Shown: positions 34,743-44,984, counted from the first letter of the stretch. The stretch is 64,000 bases of DNA from Variovorax paradoxus (GCF_029919115.1 NZ_CP123990.1:4242501-4306500); one strand, 5' to 3'. Made by a program: numbers and translations. The notes: generated by a model from the letters alone, not told the origin.

Positions 34743-35180
34743 ATGACCTCGGTTTCACACATCATTCCATACGGCCCTCCCCTGTCGCTCGACGTTGCGC
34801 GGAAGATTGCCTCCGCCGCAGAGTCCGAAGCGAAGGCGAACGGCTGGCCCATGGTTATTGCCGTCATGGACAGCGGTTCCAACCTGGTCGTCTTGCACAA
34901 GATGGATCAAGCCCAGACTGGAAGCGTCACGATTGCGCAGGCAAAGGCGGAGAGCGCCGTGCGGTTCAAGCGCCCGACCAAGGTGTTTGAGGAAGCGCTG
35001 ACGACAGGTGGCATCAATCTGAGACTACTGGCGACGGACGGTGCATGTCCGCTCGAGGGAGGACTCCCGCTGATGGTGGGGGGCCAGTTGGTTGGAGCGA
35101 TCGGTGTTTCTGGCATGCAATCGACACAGGACGCGCAGGTCGCCGCCGTCGGCGCCAAGGCGATGGCAGACGCTGGTTGA
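34743..35180 (+). CDS. GlcG/HbpS-type (heme-binding-like) protein
   Basis: 145 residues. The conserved pattern LSLDVARKIASAAESEAKAN, MVIAVMDSGSNLVVLHKMDQ, then GGLPLMVGGQLVGAIGVSG is diagnostic of the GlcG/HbpS family. HbpS of Streptomyces binds heme and senses redox stress; GlcG of E. coli has no proven function. The ATG at 34743 has an AGGGAT upstream. No signal peptide. Paired with the divergent LysR gene. Confidence 0.9.
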   Translation: MTSVSHIIPYGPPLSLDVARKIASAAESEAKANGWPMVIAVMDSGSNLVVLHKMDQAQTGSVTIAQAKAESAVRFKRPTKVFEEALTTGGINLRLLATDGACPLEGGLPLMVGGQLVGAIGVSGMQSTQDAQVAAVGAKAMADAG

Positions 35181-35646
35181 CTCGCCCGGCGCTGAGGGCG
35201 TACACCCACCAAAGACGTTGACACGGGAAGCGCTCGCGTCACCGATGCTGCTTCCCGGAGTATGCGGTGCCGCTTAGCGGCATGCCATCGTCAACCGGCC
35301 GCAATTGAACATATTCATGTCGGCAGGGCTTATGGGCGAGTCGAGACTCGCCGGCTTCGATACATCAGATGCAGCAGCGCTGCCGCGGCTAATATTGCCC
35401 CGATGGTGAACAGGATTTCGTTGCCCACACGAGCCCTTTGTCTGGTTACCGCATCTTGACCGTCCGCCGGCAGGATGGCCAAAACGAATTCTGGCGCAAG
35501 GCCCGAAGGCCGGTTCGGGCCGGCTGAAGCCGGTCGCGACACAATCCCGAGCGGGCCCTGAGCAGTCCGTGGAAACTTCGTCAAACGATCACTCGGTCGA
35601 AGCTTCATGGTTACGCCGGCAAATCCGCCAAGCTACCCGTCGGAGC
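35181..35646. other. Intergenic region with a possible 31-residue membrane ORF
   Basis: On the minus strand a GTG near 35430 with AAGGG upstream could encode a peptide beginning VGNEILFTIGAILAAAALLH, one transmembrane helix with a basic tail, ending at 35330. The rest shows nothing. Confidence 0.3.
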
Positions 35647-36396
35647 TCATTCGCAGAGCTTGATCCAGCGTTCGAGCCGGCCCGTTACGCGAGAAGTGTT
35701 GAGTCGGCCGGTCGAGCCTTCCATATCTTCGGTGCCTTCGCTCTGGCATAGCAGCACAACCTCTTCACGCGCGTCGCCCGTGCCGAAGAAACCTTCACGA
35801 TCAAGTTGTTCCATCGCGGCAATGCAAGCCTCGAAGAGGCCTGCGTGCAGCACGTCGAATTCAACGTCGCAAGGCAAGTCGCTGCGATGGCATGGCAGGA
35901 TCATGCGGTAAGCGATATCGAGGAACTCGCCGCCCTCCGCGTAGGGCCACTCTGCAAAGCACCAGACCTCGCTTTCATCGTCCATGTCGCCCGGGGCGCC
36001 CAAAGCGAGATTGCTCGCAGCATGCACGATGGTCATCGCACCGTCATCGCTGCCAAGCGCGAAAAGGCGGATGGTCCCGTCAGGATGGGCCGCCCGGATC
36101 GCTTGGAAGGCACGGCGAGCACCTTCGCGAATCTCTGCGGTGAGCAAGGGGAAGTCGATGCGGGCCGGATCGTGTATGCCTTGGCGCATCCGCTTGTAGC
36201 CCTGCGCCTCGATCTCGTTGCCGCGCTGCGCAAGGGCATCCTTTGCGGCTTGGGGACTTGCGAACTCGGAGACCATGGAGCGTCCCATGGTCTTCACCTT
36301 GCCGTTCGCGGCCCACAGCGAACTGCCGAATTGGCGCAGCTCGTGAAAGTCCGTCGGCGCCTCATTGTCAAACCGGTAGAACAGTGACCAAGTCAT
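35647..36396 (-). CDS. WGR-like domain fused to DUF4303
   Basis: 249 residues. The first ~65 (MTWSLFYRF... SLWAANGKVKTMGRSMVSEF, ASPQAAKDALAQR) look like a degenerate WGR domain, a nucleic-acid-associated module found in PARP-like and other proteins. The remainder (about 70-249), with HDPARIDFPLLTAEIREGAR and IRLFALGSDDGAMTIVHAAS, matches DUF4303, a family often found among immunity proteins of polymorphic toxin systems. No toxin gene is adjacent. The ATG at 36396 with AAGGAG ten bases upstream is preferred over one 11 codons earlier. Confidence 0.75.
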   Translation of the reverse strand: MTWSLFYRFDNEAPTDFHELRQFGSSLWAANGKVKTMGRSMVSEFASPQAAKDALAQRGNEIEAQGYKRMRQGIHDPARIDFPLLTAEIREGARRAFQAIRAAHPDGTIRLFALGSDDGAMTIVHAASNLALGAPGDMDDESEVWCFAEWPYAEGGEFLDIAYRMILPCHRSDLPCDVEFDVLHAGLFEACIAAMEQLDREGFFGTGDAREEVVLLCQSEGTEDMEGSTGRLNTSRVTGRLERWIKLCE

Positions 36397-36602
36397 CGGC
36401 AGGGAACTCCTTCTGGGGCGCAATGTCACCCTCTTGTTGTTGAGGGCTTTTCAAGCGGCTTCTTTCAGCCGAATTTTGCCGGTGCGGCGAAGGACCGGTC
36501 GTGGCCGACTGTAGGCCGCGCGCGGACTGTCGCGCCGACAGCAAAAAACGGGCGCTCAGAAGCTGGCATGGCGGACAGCGTTGTTTCCCGGACCGTTTAA
36601 CG

Positions 36603-36947
36603 CTAAAACGCAGCGAACTCCCACACATGCTCTTTGCCATGCAGCGCTACAAACTCTTTTAGCCGCTCTAGGTCTGCACGTTGGTCTGGATCCAGACCTT
36701 CGTGCTGGCCGCCGAGGACATGATTCAGCGCTTCGGGCGTCACTCGAACGACCACCAAGTCCTCCAGCAATACGGCAGGGTCCCCTTGGTTCCACTTCAC
36801 CGCGTCGCCACACAGAACCGAGAAATCCAGCGAATTCATTACGTCCATGTCGACCACTGTCAGATCGTCCAGCGCATCTGCTCCTTCTTCACCCAAAGGT
36901 TTCAGTCGCTCAGGGTTTTCTTCGTGGATGAATGTGATGCCAATCAT
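36603..36947 (-). CDS. Hypothetical acidic protein
   Basis: 114 residues, acidic, with MIGITFIHEENPERLKPLGE then LTVVDMDVMNSLDFSVLCGD. Two small beta-rich halves are plausible. I do not recognise the family; the composition resembles small immunity-type proteins. The frame is open upstream through a GNAT fragment, but the ATG at 36947 begins a coherent acidic product, so I place the start there. Confidence 0.6.
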   Translation of the reverse strand: MIGITFIHEENPERLKPLGEEGADALDDLTVVDMDVMNSLDFSVLCGDAVKWNQGDPAVLLEDLVVVRVTPEALNHVLGGQHEGLDPDQRADLERLKEFVALHGKEHVWEFAAF

Positions 36948-37094
36948 GGTTGCTGTGTTCCGCTCGTCGTGTGAAGAGGAAGTATCACTTGGCAGTGTGA
37001 CGAGGGACCACGCCTGACCACATTGTGCTGGCTCGGCGAATGACCGGTCCTGGCCGCGTGGTGCTTTCTGCGTTGACCGTACAGTTCGTCCACA

Positions 37095-37334
37095 TGAACT
37101 TCGCGGGCGCCCCATAGCGGTCATCGAGGCGATGAAGCCAAGCTTCGCGAAGAACCCAGCGGCGCCTTCTGTTCCGGCCCGAAGCACCCAGGTGATGTTC
37201 GGTTCCGACCCGACAAGGCGCTCGACGAGTGCCTGCCCGATGCCTCGCCGCCGGTGCGACTCGGCTACCACCACCATGGACACGTACCCGTTGGCAATCC
37301 CATCGGTGATCGCGCGAGCGAACCCACGATTTGG
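37095..37334 (-). pseudogene. GNAT acetyltransferase fragment
   Basis: The translation ARAITDGIANGYVSMVVVAE then SHRRRGIGQALVERLVG is motif A (RxxGIGxxLV) of a GNAT N-acetyltransferase, followed by GTEGAAGFFAKLGFIAS, motif B. The N-terminal half is missing: at about 37335 the sequence switches to an unrelated gene fragment. Without the first half it cannot fold as an enzyme. Confidence 0.7.
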
Positions 37335-37611
37335 TCAGCACCCGAGCCAAGCCGCGCATCATGTCGATGTGCTCAGCTGCAGTGTCCTTGAACCAACTCA
37401 GCGCCACCTTCTTTGCATGCGGCTTGGATGAGCGAGTGAAGCTCACGGGCTTGCGGAGATTTTTTCGGAACCAGTCACGAAGCTCGTAGTACCGCTCAAC
37501 TTCGTGCTCCAGGAGCAATCCTTGTGTCTCGAGTTCTCCGACGGCCTGAAACAAACCTTGCCTTCGTCCGGAATCGATGTCGTTGCTGTGGATTACAAAG
37601 CGAATGAACAT
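37335..37611 (-). pseudogene. N-terminal part of a conserved hypothetical protein
   Basis: Starting at 37611, MFIRFVIHSNDIDSGRRQGL and FTRSSKPHAKKVALSWFKDT match, as far as I recall, a conserved bacterial hypothetical protein of roughly 130-150 residues. After about 92 residues the sequence runs into the GNAT fragment and loses its normal end. Function unknown; it may be a chimera by deletion. Confidence 0.6.
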
Positions 37612-37671
37612 TTCGATGAACCTGGTGCCCGCGCCGAACGACCGGTCTCGGCCGGAGACCGAAGTGCAATA

Positions 37672-38052
37672 CTAGGCCTCAGCAACAGCCGCGATGGAAA
37701 TCTTCAGGCCCGGAATTCGTGCAGGCAGCTTCGCTCCCTGCCGCGCAGGCGGATTGGATGGGAACCACCTGAGCCACTCCTCGTTCATGCCCACAAAGTC
37801 ATCCTCGTCAGCGAGGACGACGGTGAAGCTCACCGCCTTGTCCATGGAGCTACCTGCTTCCTCAAGAATCGCTTGCACGTTGGTCAGGCACTGTCGAGTT
37901 TGTTCCTGGATTGTGCTGCCCACTATTGCACCGGTGACGACGTCCGCTGGCGAGGTGCCGGAAACGAAAACGAGGCCAGCGGCTTTGACGGCCTGACTGT
38001 ATGTCTGCGGTGGCTTGGCAGCCTTCGATGTGAAAACAATATGACGAGCCAT
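37672..38052 (-). CDS. RidA/YjgF-family protein
   Basis: 126 residues. The family core includes FVSGTSPADVVTGAIVGS, the QTRQCLTNVQAILEEAGSSM helix, and NPPARQ with Arg104 at the position of the catalytic arginine of RidA, which deaminates reactive enamines and imines. The ATG at 38052 has GGAG six bases upstream. No linked pyridoxal-phosphate enzyme gene is adjacent. Confidence 0.9.
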   Translation of the reverse strand: MARHIVFTSKAAKPPQTYSQAVKAAGLVFVSGTSPADVVTGAIVGSTIQEQTRQCLTNVQAILEEAGSSMDKAVSFTVVLADEDDFVGMNEEWLRWFPSNPPARQGAKLPARIPGLKISIAAVAEA

Positions 38053-38316
38053 TTGTTTCTCCAGCAAAAAGGGGGGGCTCCAATCAGCCGTCGACAACGA
38101 GAGACGGCTTCTGGCCGATTGTTGACGCGCTGCGGGTTGGCGTGCACGCACCTTCTTTGTCGAACGTCCAATCGAGGGGATGCGTTGGAGCGGCCCCACG
38201 ATGTTCGCTCCTGGCCGAAAACAGGCCGAACCGCCGCGACCCTTTCGAAGCGCCGGCAGCGTCAGCGTTTAGCGGGGCACGCCTGTTGGTCGATCATGCC
38301 CGGGGCCTCCGGCGCT

Positions 38317-38694
38317 TCACCTAAGAACGTAGCTCGCCAGCACACTCTGCACCTCGTAGATGCTGAGCTTCTTATTGAATTGCTTCTGAATCGGAGTGGC
38401 CGTTCCTGAGATCCAGATCTTGAGCTCAGCGTCGAGATCGAAGGTACCAGCTGTCTCGACGCTGAAGTGCGTGATGCTTTTGTAGGGAATGGAGTGATAT
38501 TCAATCTTGCTGCCGGTGATGCCTTGCTTGTCCACCAAGACGAAACGCTTGTCGGTAAACACGAGGTAATCGCGGATGAGCTGGTAGGCATGCTCAACCA
38601 CTTCCCCATTCGCCAAGATCTGGTGGAACTCCTGCTGGATCTTTGCCGGATCGATCTTGGACGCGTTGCCAAGCATCCCATCAAGTAGTCCCAT
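38317..38694 (-). CDS. PH-domain protein (YvbH/bPH-like)
   Basis: 125 residues: a short N-terminal helical region (MGLLDGMLGNASKIDPAKIQ) followed by a bacterial pleckstrin-homology domain (about 30-120) with YLVFTDKRFVLVDKQGITGS and SIPYKSITHFSVETAG. Bacterial PH proteins assemble oligomeric rings; function mostly unknown. Start at the ATG 38694 with AAAGAAG upstream. Confidence 0.88.
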   Translation of the reverse strand: MGLLDGMLGNASKIDPAKIQQEFHQILANGEVVEHAYQLIRDYLVFTDKRFVLVDKQGITGSKIEYHSIPYKSITHFSVETAGTFDLDAELKIWISGTATPIQKQFNKKLSIYEVQSVLASYVLR

Positions 38695-38809
38695 GGCTGC
38701 TTCTTTCGAGATTGTTGATGTCCGCTGTCGGAGGTTCAAAGCCCCTACCGCCATCCATTTCGCGGCAAGGCACCTCCAGGTGCCGTTTTACCTTCATGCC
38801 TGGAACCGC

Positions 38810-39607
38810 TCAGCGGAAAGGAACGCTGCGGTACGGGCTGCGGGGGTCGCTCAACAGCATGCGGTTCGTGCGCAACAGGTGTTCTTCGCGCGCGTCTGAA
38901 TAGCGCCAGACCAGCCCGGCGGCAATGTACGCGGCACTCACCTGCGACCAATCGGCATAGGCCTCGCGCACCTGCGAGTTCAACGCACCCGCGAAACTTG
39001 TGAATTCTTCGCGCCCAATGAAGCCGAGCTGCACAGCCCAACGCGACAGGCTCGCCAGCCTCACGGCATCCCATGCGACCAGGTTCGAGATCTGGGGCGG
39101 CGAAACGTTGAAATGCTTGCGCAACGCGTTGACCCAGCTCTGGCTGCCCATCGTCAGTTGGCTAAGTTCCGATACCGGCCGCCCGCTGTCCGCCGACAGT
39201 GCGCGATAGTCCAGGCTCTTGCGCGCCTTGATCTGGAAGAACGCCGGAAAACACGCCTCCATGACCAGCCGGAGCACGGCCGGCGTGCTTTGGGTCGCTG
39301 CATCGATCGCACCGACGGCCTGCCATGTGGAAAGGTAGCTTGAACGCTGCCCCTCGGCGGCGAGCCAGTGGGCCATTTGTTCGAAGCTTTCGCGGTCGTG
39401 CACGTTCCAGACTTCCGAGATGCCCTCGCGCAGCGCCTCATCGTCCTTCCCGGTGGCAAGCGCATTCACATGGTCGCCGTTGAACGCCGAGAGAGGCGCG
39501 CTCAGCGTGACCAGCCACCGCTCTTCGGCGGTGAGCGATTCTTCGGTGCCGAAGTTGAGCTTTTCGTTGTCGAGCAGCGCGTGCCCGAGGGTGTCCCTGA
39601 TGCCCAT
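38810..39607 (-). CDS. DUF1266-family protein
   Basis: 265 residues. The conserved DUF1266 core includes NVHDRESFEQMAHWLAAEG, NLVAWDAVRLASLSRWAVQ, LGFIGREEFTSFAG and YADWSQVSAAYIAAGLVW. The ATG at 39607 is preceded by GGAGG. Its C-terminus (LLRTNRMLLSDPRSPYRSVP) reappears as a separate fragment at 55872-55961. Function unknown; members are sometimes linked to secretion and surface islands. Confidence 0.88.
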   Translation of the reverse strand: MGIRDTLGHALLDNEKLNFGTEESLTAEERWLVTLSAPLSAFNGDHVNALATGKDDEALREGISEVWNVHDRESFEQMAHWLAAEGQRSSYLSTWQAVGAIDAATQSTPAVLRLVMEACFPAFFQIKARKSLDYRALSADSGRPVSELSQLTMGSQSWVNALRKHFNVSPPQISNLVAWDAVRLASLSRWAVQLGFIGREEFTSFAGALNSQVREAYADWSQVSAAYIAAGLVWRYSDAREEHLLRTNRMLLSDPRSPYRSVPFR

Positions 39608-39892
39608 CGATTCCCCTCCAGGTTTTATGACCGTATTGCCCCTGATCGATGCTGGTCGATCCAGCGGCGGAGGCGATCTTAAACCGCGATGGTGGGCGCC
39701 TGAACTGTCGCCTTGCTGCACCTCGCGTTGTGCACCTGCTCGACCGCGCAGCGTGCGCCTGCGAAGATTCACCCTTGGCCCAGACCTGAAACAGCACACA
39801 GCGCTTGGCGTCTTCGGCCGGTGCTCTGCAGTGCCTGACGAGGCTCGTACCGCACGCTCCCTTGTGAGTGCCTGACAGTGATGACGCATCCA

Positions 39893-42280
39893 TCAGGCCC
39901 CTGCGGCCGTCCTGCCGCGCCACCGCCATCCCGCGATCTCCGGCATGTCCTCGCCCTTGGTGGTGACGTAAGCCCGATGCGCCAGCAACTGTTCGCGCAG
40001 GTGCTGCTGAACATGCGCCGCGCTGTTCATCAAGCGCGGCACCCGGTCGATCGCATCGGCGGCGAGATGGAAGCGGTCGAGTTGGTTCAGCACGGTCATG
40101 TCGAAGGGTGTGGTGGTCGTGCCTTCCTCCTGGTAGCCGTGCACATGAAAGCCCCCGTGGTTGGCCCGCTTGTACGTCAGGCGATGGATCAGCGCCGGAT
40201 AGCCGTGGAACGCGAAGATCACCGGCTTGTCGGTCGTGAAGATCGAATCGAACACCGCGTCCGGCAGGCCATGCGGATGCGCTGACGGCGACTCCAGTGC
40301 CATCAGGTCGACCACGTTCACCACCCGCACCTTGAGCTCGGGCAGGTGCGTTCGCAGCAGGTCGACCGCCGCCATGGTTTCGAGCGTGGGCACGTCGCCG
40401 GCGCAGGCCATCACCACATCGGGCGTGACGCCGGCATCGTTGCTGGCCCAGTCCCAGATGCCCAAGCCGACACTGCAGTGCCGCACGGCGGCCTCGATGT
40501 CGAGCCACTGCGGCGCGGGTGCCTTGCCGGCGACGATCACGTTCACGTAGTTGCGGCTGCGCAGGCAATGGTCTGCCACCGACAGCAGCGTGTTCGCGTC
40601 CGGGGGCAGATAGACCCGCACCACCTCGGCTTTCTTGTTGACCACATGGTCGATGAAGCCCGGGTCCTGGTGGCTGAAGCCGTTGTGGTCCTGCTGCCAG
40701 ACATGGCTGGTCAAAAGGTAGTTGAGCGACGCGATGGGGCGCCGCCAGCCGATGTGGCGCGTCACCTTCAGCCATTTGGCGTGCTGGTTGAACATCGAAT
40801 CGATGATGTGGATGAAGGCCTCGTAGCACGAGAAGAAGCCGTGGCGTCCGGTGAGCAGATAGCCTTCGAGCCAACCTTGGCAGAGGTGCTCGCTGAGCAC
40901 TTCCATCACGCGCCCGTTGGGCGCGACGTGGTCGTCGGTCGGCTCGATGCGTGCCGTCGAAGTCCGGTTGGTCACTTCGAGGAGCGCACCCAGGCGGTTC
41001 GACACGGTCTCGTCCGGGCCCATCACCCGGAAGTTCTGCTGTTCGTCGTTGCGCCGCATCACGTCGCGCAGGAAACCGCCGAGCACCCGCGTGGCTTCGC
41101 CTTGCGAGGCGCCGGGCGACTCGACCGCCACGGCATGGTCGCGGAAGTCCGGCAGCTGGAGGTCGCGAAGCAGCGCGCCGCCGTTGGCGTGCGGATTGGC
41201 GCTCATCCGGCGCTGGCCACGCGGCGCGACGGCGGCGATGTGGGCGTGGAGCCTGCCCTGGGCGTCGAACAGTTCCTCGGGCCGGTAGCTGCGCATCCAG
41301 TCTTCGAGCAGGCTGATGTGCGCCGGGTGCTGCGCAAAGCCGGTCAGCGGCACCTGGTGCGCGCGCTGCGTACCTTCGATCGGCGCGCCGTCCACCACCT
41401 TCGGACCGGTCCAGCCCTTGGGCGAACGCAGCACGATCATCGGCCACCGGTGCCGGCGGGTGAAGCCGTCTTGGCGCGCTTCGGTCTGGATCGCGCGGAT
41501 GACGTCGAGCACCGTGTCGAGCGCCAGGGCCATCGCGCGATGCATCGTCTCCGGATCGTCGCCGGAAACGAAATGCGGCTCATGGCCGTAGCCGCGCATC
41601 AGCTGGGTGAGTTCCTCGTCGCCGATGCGCGCCAGCACCGTCGGGCCGGCGATCTTGAAGCCGTTGAGGTGCAGGATGGGTAGCACCGCGCCGTCGCGCG
41701 CGGGATTGAGAAACTTGTTGGAATGCCAGCTCGCCGCGAGCGCGCCGGTCTCGGCCTCGCCGTCGCCGATCACGCAGCACGCGATGAGCCCCGGGTTGTC
41801 GAACACGGCGCCGTAGGCGTGCAGCAGCGAGTAGCCCAGCTCGCCGCCTTCGTGGATCGAGCCCGGCGTTTCAGGCGCGACATGGCTCGGGATGCCACCA
41901 GGAAAGGAGAACTGGGTGAAGAGGCGCTGCATGCCGTCCGCGTCGAGGCCGACTTCCGGGTAGACCTCGCTGTAAGTGCCCTCGAGCCAGGTGTTGGCGA
42001 CGACGCCGGGGCCGCCGTGGCCCGGGCCGGCGACGAAGAGCGCATCGAGGTCGCGCGCGACGATCGCGCGGTTCATGTGGGCGTAGACGAAGTTCAGGCC
42101 CGGTGTTGTTCCCCAGTGGCCGAGCAGCCGCGGCTTGATGTGCGCAACTTCCAGTTTGCGTTGGAGCAGCGGGTTGTCCATCAGGTAGATCTGTCCGACC
42201 GACAGGTAGTTGGCCGCGCGCCACCAGGCGTCGAGCAGCCTGAAGTCTTCGGGAGGGGCGCGTTCGGGTGGGCGGTTCAT
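39893..42280 (-). CDS. xfp: Phosphoketolase (xylulose-5-P / fructose-6-P)
   Basis: 795 residues, full length for the family. Thiamine-diphosphate signatures are visible: [17 protein letters not shown] near 85-102 and [20 protein letters not shown] (about 170-190). The C-terminal half has [20 protein letters not shown] and the [11 protein letters not shown] motif. It cleaves xylulose-5-phosphate or fructose-6-phosphate with phosphate to acetyl-phosphate plus glyceraldehyde-3-P or erythrose-4-P. Its ATG overlaps the stop of the acetate kinase gene by four bases, so the two are coupled and acetyl-phosphate would be passed directly to the kinase. Confidence 0.97.
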   Translation of the reverse strand: MNRPPERAPPEDFRLLDAWWRAANYLSVGQIYLMDNPLLQRKLEVAHIKPRLLGHWGTTPGLNFVYAHMNRAIVARDLDALFVAGPGHGGPGVVANTWLEGTYSEVYPEVGLDADGMQRLFTQFSFPGGIPSHVAPETPGSIHEGGELGYSLLHAYGAVFDNPGLIACCVIGDGEAETGALAASWHSNKFLNPARDGAVLPILHLNGFKIAGPTVLARIGDEELTQLMRGYGHEPHFVSGDDPETMHRAMALALDTVLDVIRAIQTEARQDGFTRRHRWPMIVLRSPKGWTGPKVVDGAPIEGTQRAHQVPLTGFAQHPAHISLLEDWMRSYRPEELFDAQGRLHAHIAAVAPRGQRRMSANPHANGGALLRDLQLPDFRDHAVAVESPGASQGEATRVLGGFLRDVMRRNDEQQNFRVMGPDETVSNRLGALLEVTNRTSTARIEPTDDHVAPNGRVMEVLSEHLCQGWLEGYLLTGRHGFFSCYEAFIHIIDSMFNQHAKWLKVTRHIGWRRPIASLNYLLTSHVWQQDHNGFSHQDPGFIDHVVNKKAEVVRVYLPPDANTLLSVADHCLRSRNYVNVIVAGKAPAPQWLDIEAAVRHCSVGLGIWDWASNDAGVTPDVVMACAGDVPTLETMAAVDLLRTHLPELKVRVVNVVDLMALESPSAHPHGLPDAVFDSIFTTDKPVIFAFHGYPALIHRLTYKRANHGGFHVHGYQEEGTTTTPFDMTVLNQLDRFHLAADAIDRVPRLMNSAAHVQQHLREQLLAHRAYVTTKGEDMPEIAGWRWRGRTAAGA

Positions 42281-43375
42281 GGGCAGGCTCCGGGGGTTGG
42301 ATGAAGGGAAAGGACTTGGCAGGCCTCGTCAGCGATCACCTGTTCTTCGTCGGTGTGCATGACGAGCATGGCGATCCGAGCGTCTTCGGGCCCGGGCGGC
42401 ATGTCGAGCCAGGCGAGATGGCGACATACGGCGTCTCGCACAGCCGGCTGGTTCTCGCCGACGCCGGCCGTGAACACGAGCGCATCGAGCCCGCCGAGCG
42501 TGGTGGCGATCGCGGCCACTTCGCGCGCGATGCGCAGTGCATACAGCGCGAGCGATTCGTGTGCCTCGGGCACGTCGCTCGCGAGCAGTTCGCGCACGTC
42601 GCCCGAGACGCCGGACAGCCCCAAGAGGCCCGAGCGGTGATAGAGCATGTCTTCGACCATGTCGATCGACTGACCGGGCTGCCTGAGCAGATGAATCAGT
42701 ACGCCGGGGTCGAGCGCGCCGCTGCGCGTGGCCATCTGAATGCCGTCGAGCGTGGAAAAGCCCATGCTGGTCTCGCGGCTCGGACCGTGCAGCAAGCCGC
42801 ACAAGCTGTGCACCGCTGCCCAGATGCGCGACCACGACGCGACCCGTGGCGATCCCGGGGTGCTGCTGCCGCAGCTGCGACGCGATGCATTGGTACGACA
42901 GGCCATGAAAGCCGTAGCGCCTGATGCCCTGGTCGAACAGCGCGCGCGGCAGCGCATAGCGGCGCGACGCAGCGCTCTGGCTTCGGTGGAAGGCCGTGTC
43001 GAACGAGGCCGACTGCGGCAGCGCCGGTGCGACGCGCCGCAGCGCATGGATCAGTCGCAGGCTCTGCGGCTGGTGCAGCGGCGCGAGCGACGCCAGTGCC
43101 TCGATTGCGGCGAGCGTGCCCTCGGTGATTGCCACAGGGCCGTCGAACGCGTCCCCCCCGTGCACGACGCGGTGGCCGGCCGCGACGAGCCGTGCGCGGG
43201 GCGCGGCATCGTTGACCCAATCCAGTGCCTTCGCCATCACGCCAGACAAGGCATCGGGCGACGCATCGAAGGTGCATCGGGCAATGGCGCGTGCCGCGCC
43301 GGCGTCGATCGCGAACAGCCCGAGCTTGATCGATGAGGACCCGGGATTGAAGGTCAGCAACACATTGCCTGTCAT
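42277..43375 (-). pseudogene. ackA: Acetate kinase, frameshifted by one base
   Basis: The frame from 43375 encodes MTGNVLLTFNPGSSSIKLGL, VAAGHRVVHGG, FDTAFHRS, RRYGFHGLSYQCIAS and VVVAHLGSGA. Near 42808 an extra base moves the rest into another frame, which continues with CGLLHGPSRETSMGFSTLDG and FTAGVGENQPAVRDAV to the stop at 42277. Removing one base at about 42808 restores a 365-residue acetate kinase. As written, translation stops short of the ATP-binding part. Because every other motif is intact and the gene is coupled to an intact phosphoketolase, a sequencing error is as likely as a true mutation. Confidence 0.9.
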
Positions 43376-43913
43376 GGGCCATCATGCACCGCTTCCCCGG
43401 TCCGCGGTGTCTTGAATGGTCTCGCTCGCGCAAGCGCCTGCGCAGCGGACACTTTGGCGGGCGGATCGCGCGGCTCGCAGCGCTTCGCAGGCTCGCTTGC
43501 CGTCGATGCAGCCCGCGCCGGCACGTGGATGGCGTATTCGGACCCGTCCATCGCCAAGGCGTCCGCAATGGACCGCATCGGGCCCACTGGCCAAGTTCGA
43601 CCTCTCGCGTGGCGGGTTGATCCGGTGCCAAGCGTTGGAAACACGATCTCGACAGGGGCATTCCGCTGGGCTCGGGCCCACGCTCGGCCGGGGACGCATT
43701 CAAGGTTTTGCGAAATCCGATGGCCGCCGACGTGCTTCGCCTGTCCACGAAGCGCCACACTTCGATGATCACGCCACAGAAACAGGCACGCGGCGCGGTT
43801 TGGTGATCAACTGCGACTTCCATGGCACACAAGGCCGCAACAACACCTCCCGCCTCTGCGCGCCCACCGCCGTGCACGCGTTCGGTGGCAGCGTCGTGTT
43901 CAGCGACACCTTG
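43376..43913. other. Intergenic region between ackA and the spore-coat-U gene
   Basis: About 540 bases between divergent genes. Open frames run through it on both strands but their translations are Arg/Pro-rich without domains, and no start with a Shine-Dalgarno is evident. It probably carries the promoters of both flanking genes. Confidence 0.4.
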
Positions 43914-44984
43914 ATGTCGCGCTTACACGTTCAGTCATCCAAGCACGCTCGGCATACGGACGCCCGCCAGCCGTCGCAGGCGCTGGGCCTGTGCTTGCTC
44001 TGTGCGCTGCTCTGGTGGCTGTCGGCGGGCAGCGCGCTGGCGGCCGTCAACTGCACTGCGACTATGGACAACGTCGCATTCGGCACGGTCGACTTGGTCG
44101 CCGGGGGCTCCCCCTCGCCCGCCAACGCCACGCTGAACTACACCTGCACGAATGACGGGCTGCTCACCGAACAGGCCAGGGTCTGCTTCAACATCGGCGA
44201 CGGCAACGAAGGGTTGGGAAACTTCAATCCGCGCGTCATGAAGAATCCTGCGGGGAACACCTTGAGCTTTCAGCTCTACCAAGCGACGGGCGGCCTGGTG
44301 TGGGGATCGAACGGCAATGCGGTCGCGCCGAACCCCTTTACCGTTGGACTGAGCATCCCGCCTTGGACGCTTTTCGGCGGCGTGGGGCGCGTCTCGGGAA
44401 GCACCAACCTGCGCGGGGAACTGGTCGCAGGCCAAAGCACGGTGCCGCCAGCCATCTACCAAGACGATTTTTCGGGTGGGCACACCTCCATCATGGTCAC
44501 ATCGAACGCGTTCGCCATGCCCACCAACTGCAACAACGTACTGCTCTCCAACAGATTCGCTTTCAGGGTCACAGCGACGGTGGCCAAGAGCTGCCTCTTC
44601 ACGGCCGATCCCCTGAACTTCGGTACGGTATCCGGCCTGCCTGGCGCCGCCGATGTCGACCAGGCGAGCACGATCAGCATCATCTGCACGACGCCGACCG
44701 CGTACACGGTCGCCCTGACACCGTCCAATGGCTCGACAACCGGCGCCGGCGCGATGACGCCGACAGGTGGTGTGCCGGGCAACACCGACTCCGTCGCGTA
44801 CCAGTTGCACCGCAACGCGGCCCGTTCGAGCCCCTGGGGCAGCACCGCCGGCGCGAACACGGTCGCAGGGGCCGGCAACGGATTGGCGCAGGCGCTGACG
44901 GTGTACAGCCGTGTCCTCGGCAGCAGCGCCAACGTGCGCCCCGACAGCTACCGGGACGTCGTGACGGTCACTGTCACCTACTGA
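43914..44984 (+). CDS. Spore coat U (SCPU) domain secreted protein, CsuE-like
   Basis: 356 residues. After a signal peptide (LGLCLLCALLWWLSAGSALA, cleaved near AAVNC) come two SCPU domains: about 45-215 (VNCTATMDNVAFGTVDLVAG) and about 220-356 (KSCLFTADPLNFGTVSGLPG), each with a cysteine near the start and a terminal VTVTVTY strand. These are immunoglobulin-like pilin or tip subunits of archaic (Csu) chaperone-usher pili. The two-domain form fits a tip adhesin (inference). No chaperone or usher gene is in the window. The ATG at 43914 precedes the signal peptide; no strong ribosome binding site. Confidence 0.88.
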   Translation: MSRLHVQSSKHARHTDARQPSQALGLCLLCALLWWLSAGSALAAVNCTATMDNVAFGTVDLVAGGSPSPANATLNYTCTNDGLLTEQARVCFNIGDGNEGLGNFNPRVMKNPAGNTLSFQLYQATGGLVWGSNGNAVAPNPFTVGLSIPPWTLFGGVGRVSGSTNLRGELVAGQSTVPPAIYQDDFSGGHTSIMVTSNAFAMPTNCNNVLLSNRFAFRVTATVAKSCLFTADPLNFGTVSGLPGAADVDQASTISIICTTPTAYTVALTPSNGSTTGAGAMTPTGGVPGNTDSVAYQLHRNAARSSPWGSTAGANTVAGAGNGLAQALTVYSRVLGSSANVRPDSYRDVVTVTVTY

